From positions 219,749-283,748 of the forward strand of contig JAFLSD010000002.1 of the NCBI GenBank assembly GCA_022511125.1: a stretch of DNA of 64,000 bases, read 5' to 3'. Origin of the DNA: Paramuribaculum sp. GTDB taxonomy: Bacteria > Bacteroidota > Bacteroidia > Bacteroidales > Muribaculaceae. Position 1 is the first letter of the stretch. Every line of letters begins with the position of its first letter. The position numbers and the translations under genes are program-made. Below, piece by piece: positions 19,118 to 27,880 of the stretch. The notes beneath the pieces were generated by a model, which was not told the origin of the DNA, made no database searches, and saw nothing but the letters and a program-made list of their open reading frames with translations.

Positions 19118-19582
19118 TTATTTCACTCTTTTCAATTTGTTGTTGTAAAAGACATCATTTCCGTCCCATGGATAAAATATAATGGTATTGCCGTTGTTCT
19201 CAACTCCCAATCCTACGCGGATAGCCTCGTCCTCAGGCCACTGTTTAACCCATATATTAGGCTCGGGACTATCCAACGAATCAAAACCCACGATATAATA
19301 TGTATCGATCGCTCTTGGAGGAGGAGTGGTATTTTCGATATAGCCGTAGACTGCTTCCTCACCGGTCCAATCTGTATCTTTAGTAGCTTCATGCAAGTTG
19401 AAATTGGCGTAAGTCGACGAGCCGTCTTTCGAAGTTCCTCTGAACTCACCCTTGTAAGGGTCGCCGGGTTTGGCCGTCACTGATGTCCGTTTCGTCGTTT
19501 TGCGGGTTTTCGATTGAGCTTCAATCGTGCATGCCGACCCTGCAATTAAAATAGCGAACAATATAAATACAATCTTTTTCAT
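19118..19582 (-). CDS. Small secreted protein of unknown function
   Basis: 154 aa from the ATG at 19582, chosen because it gives a signal peptide (MKKIVFILFAILIAG) and avoids overlap with the upstream gene. A Lys/Arg/Thr-rich stretch (about 27-42) follows, then a beta-rich domain with several Trp and Tyr (YGYIENTT, YYIVGFDSL, NIWVKQWP, FYPWDGNDVFY). No family recognised. It lies 17 nt after the lipoprotein gene at 19600-20166, so these are probably in one transcript. Confidence 0.7.
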   Translation of the reverse strand: MKKIVFILFAILIAGSACTIEAQSKTRKTTKRTSVTAKPGDPYKGEFRGTSKDGSSTYANFNLHEATKDTDWTGEEAVYGYIENTTPPPRAIDTYYIVGFDSLDSPEPNIWVKQWPEDEAIRVGLGVENNGNTIIFYPWDGNDVFYNNKLKRVK

Positions 19583-19599
19583 CTTGCTATCCTTTAGAA

Positions 19600-20166
19600 T
19601 TATGCTCCGCAACTTTCTATCGTCACTGTGTTACCTTTCTTCGTCACATCGCAGAACCATTCAGGGCCGCCTCCTTTGCGTTTCAAAGATTTCTGGTAAA
19701 ATTCTTCCAGCCATTCGTCATCGCCTTCTACGGTTATTTTTTCTGTCTCGCAATAAGCTTCCGTCGAATCCACTGTATAGGATACCTTACAGGTCTTCGA
19801 TCCCACTGTCAGTGTATAATTGAGTTTCTTAACCTGACCGCTCTGTTCTTCGCGAGTGCTACCTGTAAAGCCCAATTCTTTCAGCTTTTTACCGGAATTT
19901 TCGGTCAGTGTCATTTCTTTCAATGCATCTAATGCTTTCGAAAATTCCTCAGCCTTGGCTATCGAATCCTGACGGATCGAATCGAGCCTCGCAGCCTCGG
20001 CCTTCGCTATCGAATCTTTTATCGCCGCTTCGACTTTCGCTATCGAGTCAGCGCGACGGATCGAATCCTCCCTTTCCTGATCTGCCTTGCTGCCTGTTCC
20101 CGTGCAACTCACTGCCATTCCGGCCATTACCAACAGACCTGCTGCAAAATAAAATAGTTTCTTCAT
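19600..20166 (-). CDS. Lipoprotein with Asp-Ser-Ile coiled coil, paralogue 1
   Basis: 188 aa. Lipobox AVSC (Cys21), then an alpha-helical linker of repeated D-S-I units (DSIRRADSIAK, KDSIAKAEAARLDSIRQDSI) to about residue 75, then a beta-rich domain with three Cys (SKTCKVSY, AYCETEK, EWFCDVT). The first 43 residues are identical to those of the neighbour at 20222-20791, including lipobox and the start of the helix; the C-terminal domains are unrelated. The helix probably spans the periplasm to present the domain (inference). The next gene follows after 17 nt. Confidence 0.75.
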   Translation of the reverse strand: MKKLFYFAAGLLVMAGMAVSCTGTGSKADQEREDSIRRADSIAKVEAAIKDSIAKAEAARLDSIRQDSIAKAEEFSKALDALKEMTLTENSGKKLKELGFTGSTREEQSGQVKKLNYTLTVGSKTCKVSYTVDSTEAYCETEKITVEGDDEWLEEFYQKSLKRKGGGPEWFCDVTKKGNTVTIESCGA

Positions 20167-20221
20167 CTTCCTAAATATATATAGTTAAGGTTTATTTGAT
20201 ATTCTAACAATGGGGTGTCCC

Positions 20222-20791
20222 TTACGCAGGCTTGGCTTTAGTAATATCGGTTACAGAAACGAAATCGTTCTCGACTTCCGCTTTGATCTTAATTTTCCAT
20301 TTAACACCGGTTTCTGTAAAATCCACTTCATACCAGCCGTCTTCTAATGGGGTAATAGCAGTGACTTTGCCGAAAGGATCCTGAGAGTCACCACGTAAAA
20401 TTGAGAAATCATAACATTGATCTCCCACACAATCGGGCCATTCTTCCATTATCGCTGCTTTCATTCGTTTCTGAATACTCTTAGAAAAATGAGATTTAAG
20501 TTTAATGGGATTTCTTCCTTTTTCCGACAATAAATAATTATCATACAGATCTGTTAGGAATTCTACTACCAATTTTGACTCATTTTCCGCCTTTGCTATA
20601 GAATCCTGACGCATTGCTTCCAGTTTGGCGGCTTCCGCCTTGGCTATCGAATCTTTGACTGCTGCTATCGAGTCAGCGCGACGGATCGAATCCTCTCTTT
20701 CCTGATCTGCTTTGCTACCTGTTCCCGTGCAACTTACTGCCATCCCGGCCATTACCAACAGCCCTGCGGCAAAATAAAATAACTTTTTCAT
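20222..20791 (-). CDS. Lipoprotein with Asp-Ser-Ile coiled coil, paralogue 2
   Basis: 189 aa, sharing its lipobox (Cys21) and D-S-I helix with the downstream paralogue, with high identity at DNA level too. The C-terminal domain (about 75-189) is different: FLTDLYDNYLL, LKSHFSKSIQKRM, DFSILRGDSQDPFGKV, and a last part VKWKIKIKAE. This pattern is compatible with the DUF3828/NTF2-like fold, but not firm. Gene 1 of a likely three-gene unit (20791 to 19118) that starts beyond the terminator of fimbrial operon B. Confidence 0.75.
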   Translation of the reverse strand: MKKLFYFAAGLLVMAGMAVSCTGTGSKADQEREDSIRRADSIAAVKDSIAKAEAAKLEAMRQDSIAKAENESKLVVEFLTDLYDNYLLSEKGRNPIKLKSHFSKSIQKRMKAAIMEEWPDCVGDQCYDFSILRGDSQDPFGKVTAITPLEDGWYEVDFTETGVKWKIKIKAEVENDFVSVTDITKAKPA

Positions 20792-20962
20792 TTCTCCGGA
20801 TTTATTTTGATGTTTATTTGATTATTTTTCTTCGAAATCACCGGTTTCGCTCTTAACAACTATCTTGTTATTTAACCTCGTAAAATTATATGTTTCGATA
20901 AAAATTTACAAATAATAATTTCACGAATTTTCAATCCACTTCATCCGTTTTAAGTTTCCTTT

Positions 20963-20996
20963 AAAAACAGCGGAAACGCATCTCGCGCTTCCGCTA
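20963..20996 (-). terminator. Intrinsic terminator of fimbrial operon B
   Basis: On the minus strand AGCGGAAGCGC pairs with GCGTTTCCGCT (20995-20969, one mismatch) and is followed by G and a T-run (20967-20963). It lies about 60 nt past the stop of the last fimbrial gene. Confidence 0.8.
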
Positions 20997-21054
20997 TCCC
21001 ATTATTAACTTTTAACCATTTATATGAAACATCTTACATTCTATCGAATCTCGC

Positions 21055-22989
21055 TCAATTTCCAAATCCTATATCTTTTGTCGCCAATATTTCGCTCTGA
21101 ATGCTAAAACCATCGAAACCATTGCTCCGAGATTTTATTGTAGAAGTAAAGTCGCCATTATTTGCGCCCCTAAACCTAATCTTATAGACATGATTTCTCA
21201 AAAGAGGCACTGGCAAATCAGGATAATTGCGACTGTCTTCAACTATACCTTTCTCATAGGTTGAGAAACCGGTAGAAGAGTTTCCCGGTGTTGCCGAAGC
21301 AGTTCCGTTAAACATCATTTTATTATAATTTGCAGCTGTATATTCAGCTATAGGAAAACTTAACGTATTGCCGTTCCTTATTAAACACCAATACATCACA
21401 GGACAAGCACCAGCACCCGTATCACCTATTCTGCCGATATTGGAGGGATGATTCATATTGCGTTCGCCTACGTAAGCTATGTAATGATCACCGTCACCAT
21501 CAGTATAAGCTTTTTCAACATAAATTGTAGTATTACGCTGAATACATGGGTTAAAAATACGAGGGTGATTATCATCGGCATATTTTCCTCCTTCGTCAAA
21601 ATAAGAATCGATGTCCTCGTTCGTATTTTTATTGAACGACCAGTTTTTCTCTTTACGCCAAATTCCATAAAGTCGGCTTAATCTATCTTGATATCTGATT
21701 CTACTTTCGTTTATAATGGGTATTGAATAGTCTGCATAATTTGAATCTTCACTTCTTACCATTAAGCCGAAACCTTTAATATCCTTCCATTCACAGTCCG
21801 AATGATTGGTTACCCATATTTCATTGGTTGGAGTCCAAACATCCATTGGTTCACACCTCGCATAGAGATTGGGATAGAAAATCACGGCATCGTTGATTGT
21901 ACCAGTTGGTACTACTACTTCTACTTTTACTACGGAGCGCAGAAGCGACACCGGCAAATCATTGTATTGAGCGCCATCTTCACCTGTCTTCCTTGACAGG
22001 TTAATAGGAGTACCTTTTTTCCAATTAGTTAAAGCCGAAAATTTCTGTATCCCATACATTGGGATAGGATGATCCTCACTCGGCATCTTTGCTACTCTAA
22101 ACCACCCATGACTATCTTTTACATCATCATTGGTTCCCCATTCTACCCAACTCGAGGTAGCTCCCATATACGGTCTTTCTGGATCATAATCTGCTTCATT
22201 ATTTTCCGCACCTGCTATGCAGCTATAGAAATCTTGATTTGTATTCTTATTCAATCCTGTAATTTTATCCCCGGCCGTATAGTAGTTTTTACCATGATAT
22301 ATCGGATCATATTGACAATGATGGAGATCGAACACATCCTTCACAACCTTATCTGTTCCGCTATATACCACACTGTTATTGCGTCGCCAGTCCGGACCGG
22401 TACTTCCGAACCAACCCCCCGGAACGACCCAGCCATAAGGCTGACCAGTACTCGGATCGATAGCATCAGGATCTAATTCCTCTTGATCGTCGCTAGTCCT
22501 GGGTTTGATTCCCATGTTCCATTCCCTCTCCGGACGGTTGGCAAGAATAGCGATCTTGAACTCCTCGGTTGTCAGTTTGGTTCTTATCTTTTCAAATTCC
22601 CAGTCATAATCCTTGTCGTTACCAAAATTATAGAGAGGAACCGACACTGTCCATCTTTGATGGTCAGACGACGGGTCGAGTTGTTTCACCCAACGGCTCT
22701 TTGACTCGAAAAGAAACTTATCGTCCTTGTCGAAAACCAATACTCTGATTTTGTCAATGTCGATATAACTCTCCATATACTCCAATTCAGCCGCTCCGCC
22801 GACAGCTCTCGACGTAACGCCACCCATTTTGTCAAGAGTGATACTGAAGGTTATCACATCGCCTTCTCCTTCCACACCCTCATTAGGATTATCGGGACCG
22901 ATAGGCAAGTCATCATCTGAACAGGAGTACATGAAACCTGTCGCAAGAATAGTTAGAAGATAGAGTATATATTTAAATTTTTTTGCCAT
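21055..22989 (-). CDS. Fimbrial accessory subunit lipoprotein (Mfa-like)
   Basis: 644 aa, last gene of operon B. Lipobox YSC (Cys23); S-R-A with Arg61 as the presumed maturation site. Same subfamily as the partial protein at 1-2711: shared elements are KIRVLVFDKDDKFLF, FKIAILANRPE, HPIPMYGIQKF, LPVSLLRSVVKVEVVVP and MDVWTPTNEIW, in the same order. The C-terminal part carries PVMYWCLIRNG and PLLRNHVYKIRF, the strand pattern expected near the end of Mfa-like pilins. It starts 26 nt after the Mfa1-like gene. Probably a minor or tip subunit working with 23016-25139. Confidence 0.85.
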   Translation of the reverse strand: MAKKFKYILYLLTILATGFMYSCSDDDLPIGPDNPNEGVEGEGDVITFSITLDKMGGVTSRAVGGAAELEYMESYIDIDKIRVLVFDKDDKFLFESKSRWVKQLDPSSDHQRWTVSVPLYNFGNDKDYDWEFEKIRTKLTTEEFKIAILANRPEREWNMGIKPRTSDDQEELDPDAIDPSTGQPYGWVVPGGWFGSTGPDWRRNNSVVYSGTDKVVKDVFDLHHCQYDPIYHGKNYYTAGDKITGLNKNTNQDFYSCIAGAENNEADYDPERPYMGATSSWVEWGTNDDVKDSHGWFRVAKMPSEDHPIPMYGIQKFSALTNWKKGTPINLSRKTGEDGAQYNDLPVSLLRSVVKVEVVVPTGTINDAVIFYPNLYARCEPMDVWTPTNEIWVTNHSDCEWKDIKGFGLMVRSEDSNYADYSIPIINESRIRYQDRLSRLYGIWRKEKNWSFNKNTNEDIDSYFDEGGKYADDNHPRIFNPCIQRNTTIYVEKAYTDGDGDHYIAYVGERNMNHPSNIGRIGDTGAGACPVMYWCLIRNGNTLSFPIAEYTAANYNKMMFNGTASATPGNSSTGFSTYEKGIVEDSRNYPDLPVPLLRNHVYKIRFRGANNGDFTSTIKSRSNGFDGFSIQSEILATKDIGFGN

Positions 22990-23015
22990 AATTCTAAAAT
23001 TCTAATCAATCGCCA

Positions 23016-25139
23016 TTAATATGGATTTCTTGGAAATTCAAAACCAATCTCGTGCCAACCTATTATCGTCACATTAAGATTGATATCATCATACGGAGCT
23101 GTCCAGTTCGGAACTATCCGCTGACTTGGATCATCCACCGGAATACCCACGCTCTTTATGCCGGTAAGAGTATACTTATACCACGCGTTGCGTACCACGC
23201 CATAAACCCCGTCTGCTGTCTCTGTCCCCGGGATTATCGTAGCTGGAGCCTTGTAATACATCAACCCTTCGTTGAAATGATCCGGGGCACCCGACCATTC
23301 CAATATAAGAGATATCACGTGGTTGTTCCTATTTTCGGGTTTATATATATTTGCCTGATTTTCTTCATCGAAAGGCTGATGCGTTTCGTCGTCATAACCT
23401 AACAGATATTGCATATATATCGGGAGATGACCACCCGATGCGTTCTCTATCGTCAGATCACCGGATTTAAGCACCCTCTTTCCGTCGCCGTCCTTTATCG
23501 TGGCGGCCACGAGAAGGGCTTTGCAATCTTCGTCGCTCATCTTCATAATCAGATCGTAAGTCATAGGATCTCCGTTATAATAGAGCTGATAACCGCCTCC
23601 TCCTTCGATGGGCACTCCGTAAAGTGTCATACCTGTCGTTTCTTCGCCGCTTGAATTCCAATCATAGAGCTGATAGCGCATTTTCTGCTGCGAGGCCAAA
23701 GCATAGTTGAATGCTCTCACCAAACCCCACAGGCAATCCTGAGCCGACGTATAATATACTCCGTCCGGTCCGCGGTAAACGTCCATGGCCTCAAATTTAC
23801 CATTGCCGTCGTCTATCAAAAGTTTCGCACATACTATCAGGTGAGTTCCTGCCAGCAGGTCGCGTCGGCCGTCAAGGCTCGATCCGTTGAGTTTTGTCAG
23901 ATCGTATGTATTCTCCGGTATATAAAGCTTATCGCGGAAACCATTAGCAGCCATCGTATTATATGAAAAATTGAGAAGCTGGTTCGTGTTTTGACTGCCA
24001 TCTTTAGTTCCGTAGTCGGTCAGAACATAATTCACTGCTTTGCGGTATTGCCACGGATAGTCGAGAACGTTATAGTTCGGATCTTCCGCCCAATATGAGC
24101 GATAGTTATCCTTATCGTTCCATGCGCCGTAAAAACTATCGTAGTTACCCTGGCTTATGTTCTTGAAAAGATAGGTTTCGCGCTCCAGAGCGTTCATATC
24201 CCAGCTAACGAGCTCCGCTTTCCAGTCTCTTACCTCTATTTTCGGAGCCCAGTCCTCGTAAGATTTAGTAACTGTGTTGCCCTTGGCATCCTGGTAATTG
24301 ATCGATGTGGAGGTTTCAATCCAACCCGTACAAAGATTCACCTGATGGTTATAGTCGAGACTCTCAGTCTCTATAGGCTTGTAGATATAATGACCGTTAG
24401 TATAGCTTTCATAGTTCTGAAAATCGGCTGTCACCTTGGCATGCAATCTTTCTACACGCACCTTTAGAATCTCCTCCTCTTTCAGATTCGGATCAGGAAC
24501 AGGCTGGTTTATATCCTCAATCAGATGGAACATAGCTTCTGTCACCGGAACTGCGCAGAACGCTGCCCCATCCTTGACATACGCCGTGTTGGTCATAGTA
24601 AAGAGTTCTCCGTCGCGACCCATATCCCAGGGATTCTCCGAATTGCTCAAAATTGCTCCCATCACCTGACCCACCGTAGCCGTTCCGACGGCATATTCGC
24701 TCGTAAGCTTGCTGTAGATATTTTCCGCGTTCACGACTATCAGCGCTGAGCTCGGCAGATTTCCTTTCCACGGATTTATCACCGTCCAATAACGAGCTTC
24801 TATATTTCCCGTCGGATGATCTACATGACCGTTTGCCGACAAATCAAGAGGAGTGATGTTCATCAGCGTCCCCTTACCGTCGAAAAACAGCGCGTAATTA
24901 CCTTTCTGTCCTATCGCATGCTCCACTTCGCTTCCATCCTCCAGATCACCGCTCGCACGGCTTGAGGGCTCTGAAGCTGTCAATATGTCAAAAGCGATAT
25001 AGTACGAGTTTTCATCCGACAAACCTTCGTTGAGTCCACCGCCGGTTATGCCACCCGGCTCGTCGGCCGCGCAGCCTGTACCCAGCAAAGCCAGAGCTAC
25101 TATTACTATCGAATTAATTATGTGCTTTATCAGTCGCAT
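23016..25139 (-). CDS. Second Mfa1-like fimbrial subunit of operon B
   Basis: 707 aa. Lipobox GTGC (Cys23); S-S-R-A with Arg61. Closest relative in the window is the operon A major pilin (4208-6319), not the operon B Mfa1: both share MNALERETYLFK/MNGLEKNTFLVK, YRSYWAEDPNYN, YPWQYRKA, TAYV/STAYQG elements and the C-terminal YGVVRNAWYKYT followed by PVDDPSQRIVP. So operon B encodes two Mfa1-type proteins of different lineages. It starts 26 nt after the 904-aa subunit gene. It could be an alternative shaft subunit, or an adaptor between shaft and tip; sequence alone does not decide. Confidence 0.87.
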   Translation of the reverse strand: MRLIKHIINSIVIVALALLGTGCAADEPGGITGGGLNEGLSDENSYYIAFDILTASEPSSRASGDLEDGSEVEHAIGQKGNYALFFDGKGTLMNITPLDLSANGHVDHPTGNIEARYWTVINPWKGNLPSSALIVVNAENIYSKLTSEYAVGTATVGQVMGAILSNSENPWDMGRDGELFTMTNTAYVKDGAAFCAVPVTEAMFHLIEDINQPVPDPNLKEEEILKVRVERLHAKVTADFQNYESYTNGHYIYKPIETESLDYNHQVNLCTGWIETSTSINYQDAKGNTVTKSYEDWAPKIEVRDWKAELVSWDMNALERETYLFKNISQGNYDSFYGAWNDKDNYRSYWAEDPNYNVLDYPWQYRKAVNYVLTDYGTKDGSQNTNQLLNFSYNTMAANGFRDKLYIPENTYDLTKLNGSSLDGRRDLLAGTHLIVCAKLLIDDGNGKFEAMDVYRGPDGVYYTSAQDCLWGLVRAFNYALASQQKMRYQLYDWNSSGEETTGMTLYGVPIEGGGGYQLYYNGDPMTYDLIMKMSDEDCKALLVAATIKDGDGKRVLKSGDLTIENASGGHLPIYMQYLLGYDDETHQPFDEENQANIYKPENRNNHVISLILEWSGAPDHFNEGLMYYKAPATIIPGTETADGVYGVVRNAWYKYTLTGIKSVGIPVDDPSQRIVPNWTAPYDDINLNVTIIGWHEIGFEFPRNPY

Positions 25140-25165
25140 ATTTTTATCTCTTATCTTTTATCTTT

Positions 25166-27880
25166 CTATTCATCGTTCATTTCGTCCCAGCGCGGGTAGA
25201 TGTTGATCACGTAGAAGCGCATCTGCGGAGTTCCCGTAGCCGGATATATGGACAGAGAGAATTCCGTGGCGTTTTGCGGCACGTTTATCTCATATACATA
25301 GTACTGGTACGGATCTCCTTCGCGTGTCGACGTATAAGTCCCCGGTGATGTCATTCCCGTGCCCGTCACCACGACTCTCGGAGCTAACGATGTGGCCGCG
25401 GCCTCCGTATCTGAAGGAGCCGAAGTCGACATTACTTCCACTCGCAGAGTCCTCGTATGTTGCGTCGAATATTTGAAATTCGACATAAACCGGTCGTTCG
25501 CGTTCGTCGTCTGCATATATCTTATGCTTTCGTTACCGCGCGTCTCGGCGTAACTCTTGAGGGTTCTTGTGCCTCCGTCAACAAATATCAGCTCGTCGCG
25601 CGAATTGTTGACTGTAGTATAAATGTCGCGAGTCGTCGAATTCATCTTCATCAAAACCATATCCCAGTAATGAGAATTGAAATCCCAGAAGCGAGGCGAC
25701 GGATCCGATGTTTTGTTGTCGCGGTTGAAGCCGTCCTGCGTATAAGTCAGCCATTCGCCCGTTACCTCGTCGGTCGATCCGAAATATTTATTCCTTATAC
25801 GTACGTTGGTCGTCGATTTCGTCTTGTCGTTTTCATCTCCCACGGCGTCATGACCCAAGTCGGTGATCGTAAGGAACTGGCAGTCAATCACCCGGCTGCC
25901 TTTGCCCGTCAGCTCGGTCGTTTTGTCTGTGTTATATTCTTCCCACGTCACTGTTTTGACATACTGTATGCGCGTTGTCGTCGGATTATCCTGCGCTCCA
26001 TCCTTGTAGAAGAGCGATTCCGACGCTTTCACCGACTTCACCACAGCATTGCCTACATAAGCGTTCTGGATGTTCTGACGGTCTGCCTCTATTGTGAACT
26101 CAAGCGGGAAAATAGCCTGAGGAAGACCCGCCGGGAGCTCGAAAAACAGCGTTATCGGGCTACCGTCGCCCTGTCCTATTTCCCGGTATTCCTTCTGCCA
26201 TTCGAAGCCGGGCACATCCGACGTGCTTTTATAGAGTCCCGGAACGATATCCACATGATTGTCCTCGAAAGTCCACGGTTTGTGGGAGAAAAGCGTGATC
26301 GCCCTGTAGAGGCCGTAGTTCACCGGTTCACCGGGATTGGCCTTGTTACCGCGGTAGATGTACAGTGTCTGTTCCCGCAAGTCATTGGTCGGTTCTGTGC
26401 CGTAAAGAATGTATTTATTCCATTCGTCAAAGCTTGAGCCGCTCGCGTCATGGTGTTTCTCCTCTGTTACCGAGCCTTTCACCACATCGCCTTCCGACAG
26501 TTTGAAGCTCAACAGATCGTTGCGCTCCGTTCCACCTCCATTGGCGATCTTCTCCCTGAACTGGGCCAGGACTTCAAGCATTTCATCCTCATAACAGAAC
26601 ACGTAGCTCGTCATGTTCACGAATATCATGTCCTCGCCGTCGCTTATGCTCTTCATGTTCCTTGCCTCTACCGAAGCCGAGAAATTATTATAGACGGCGC
26701 CGTTGCAAGCCTCCTCGAAAGTCTTGTAACCTGCGGCCTCCACTCTGTTGAGAGTTATCGCGAAGTCGAAATTGCGCAGCAAGTTGTAATATTCGAAAAT
26801 ACCCACCACGTCATCCTCCTTCACGTTGCCTAAATCTATCTTGTAAAATCCTTCTGTTCCCTTATAGAGGCCGCGGATTATCACGTAAGTACGCTCAGTC
26901 CACGTCTCGCGCGACGGGCGCTCGTAGAAATAAACCGGAGCCGGCACCCCAGTCTGGGTCTCGCTTTTCGACGTTATCTTCGTCGGATCCTTCTCCATGT
27001 TTTCTACCTGCGTACCCACAGGCATATTCCCCACATGACCCATTGCCGTCAGTTCGTTGTAGGTCAGACCTTCATATTTGCCTCCTACTTCCTTGTAGTA
27101 ACTTATGAAACGACTGCCCTCCGGATTGGAAGCAACGTAAGGTGCCACAGTTCCGCGATCAACGGTATTCATCACATAAATTCCCGTGCACTGGAAATCC
27201 ACTTGCGCTTCTGGGCTCAGTTTCACCGATACACGGCTGAAATTCCTTACCATCGCTACATGTCGCAGTTTCCCGTAGATTGTAGTTGCACGATCGGCGT
27301 CTCCCTGGTCGAAATTATCGCTTTGCGGATCTACCCTGTCGGCGCTCGGTATATAGCTGCCCAAATCTATCCGCTGCCAGTAAGCCTCGTGATTGTTGTC
27401 AGTAAACAGACCCGCGATTACGCGATCTTCCGGCCCGTAAACTATCTGGCCCTCAATATCGGGCTGATCCGTCGCTATCAGATGGATCGTAGTATTGCCG
27501 TCGGTCGGTTTCAGAGTCAATTTGAACGTCACCAAAGCGTCATGACCGTGAGTGCCGTCGCTTTCCACTGTCGTCGCCTCCACTTTGTCATAATGCCTCA
27601 GACCCGTTTCGTCCTCGAACACGAGCACGTAAAGGCTCAAAGAGCTGAAATTCGGATTTTCGCCCATGGCGCGGGAACCGGGAGTCATCATCTCCGGAAT
27701 CTCCAAATTGACGCCCAGCGTCATCGATCCGTCTGCATTTAGCTCTATTCCGCTGATTTCCGAGCCGGAACCGGTGATTATCTCCCGTTCATCGCTGCAC
27801 GAACTCAGCCACAGACCGCAGATCGCCGTCGCTATCAACCAGATTATATGTCTTGCCAATATCTTCATACTTGCGGTCAT
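25166..27880 (-). CDS. Large fimbrial subunit lipoprotein (904 aa)
   Basis: 904 aa; lipobox LSSC (Cys28) and G-S-R-A with Arg70. The N-terminal third has the Mfa-like pattern (LSLYVLVFEDETG, then IHLIATDQPDI, then VRNFSRVSVKLS). The rest is a long beta-rich region without a domain I can name securely; it resembles DUF4906-type Bacteroidales fimbrial proteins. Its ATG overlaps the TGA of the preceding gene (ATGA, 27877-27880), so the two are translationally coupled and probably needed in fixed ratio. Likely tip or adhesin-associated subunit (inference). Confidence 0.8.
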   Translation of the reverse strand: MTASMKILARHIIWLIATAICGLWLSSCSDEREIITGSGSEISGIELNADGSMTLGVNLEIPEMMTPGSRAMGENPNFSSLSLYVLVFEDETGLRHYDKVEATTVESDGTHGHDALVTFKLTLKPTDGNTTIHLIATDQPDIEGQIVYGPEDRVIAGLFTDNNHEAYWQRIDLGSYIPSADRVDPQSDNFDQGDADRATTIYGKLRHVAMVRNFSRVSVKLSPEAQVDFQCTGIYVMNTVDRGTVAPYVASNPEGSRFISYYKEVGGKYEGLTYNELTAMGHVGNMPVGTQVENMEKDPTKITSKSETQTGVPAPVYFYERPSRETWTERTYVIIRGLYKGTEGFYKIDLGNVKEDDVVGIFEYYNLLRNFDFAITLNRVEAAGYKTFEEACNGAVYNNFSASVEARNMKSISDGEDMIFVNMTSYVFCYEDEMLEVLAQFREKIANGGGTERNDLLSFKLSEGDVVKGSVTEEKHHDASGSSFDEWNKYILYGTEPTNDLREQTLYIYRGNKANPGEPVNYGLYRAITLFSHKPWTFEDNHVDIVPGLYKSTSDVPGFEWQKEYREIGQGDGSPITLFFELPAGLPQAIFPLEFTIEADRQNIQNAYVGNAVVKSVKASESLFYKDGAQDNPTTTRIQYVKTVTWEEYNTDKTTELTGKGSRVIDCQFLTITDLGHDAVGDENDKTKSTTNVRIRNKYFGSTDEVTGEWLTYTQDGFNRDNKTSDPSPRFWDFNSHYWDMVLMKMNSTTRDIYTTVNNSRDELIFVDGGTRTLKSYAETRGNESIRYMQTTNANDRFMSNFKYSTQHTRTLRVEVMSTSAPSDTEAAATSLAPRVVVTGTGMTSPGTYTSTREGDPYQYYVYEINVPQNATEFSLSIYPATGTPQMRFYVINIYPRWDEMNDE

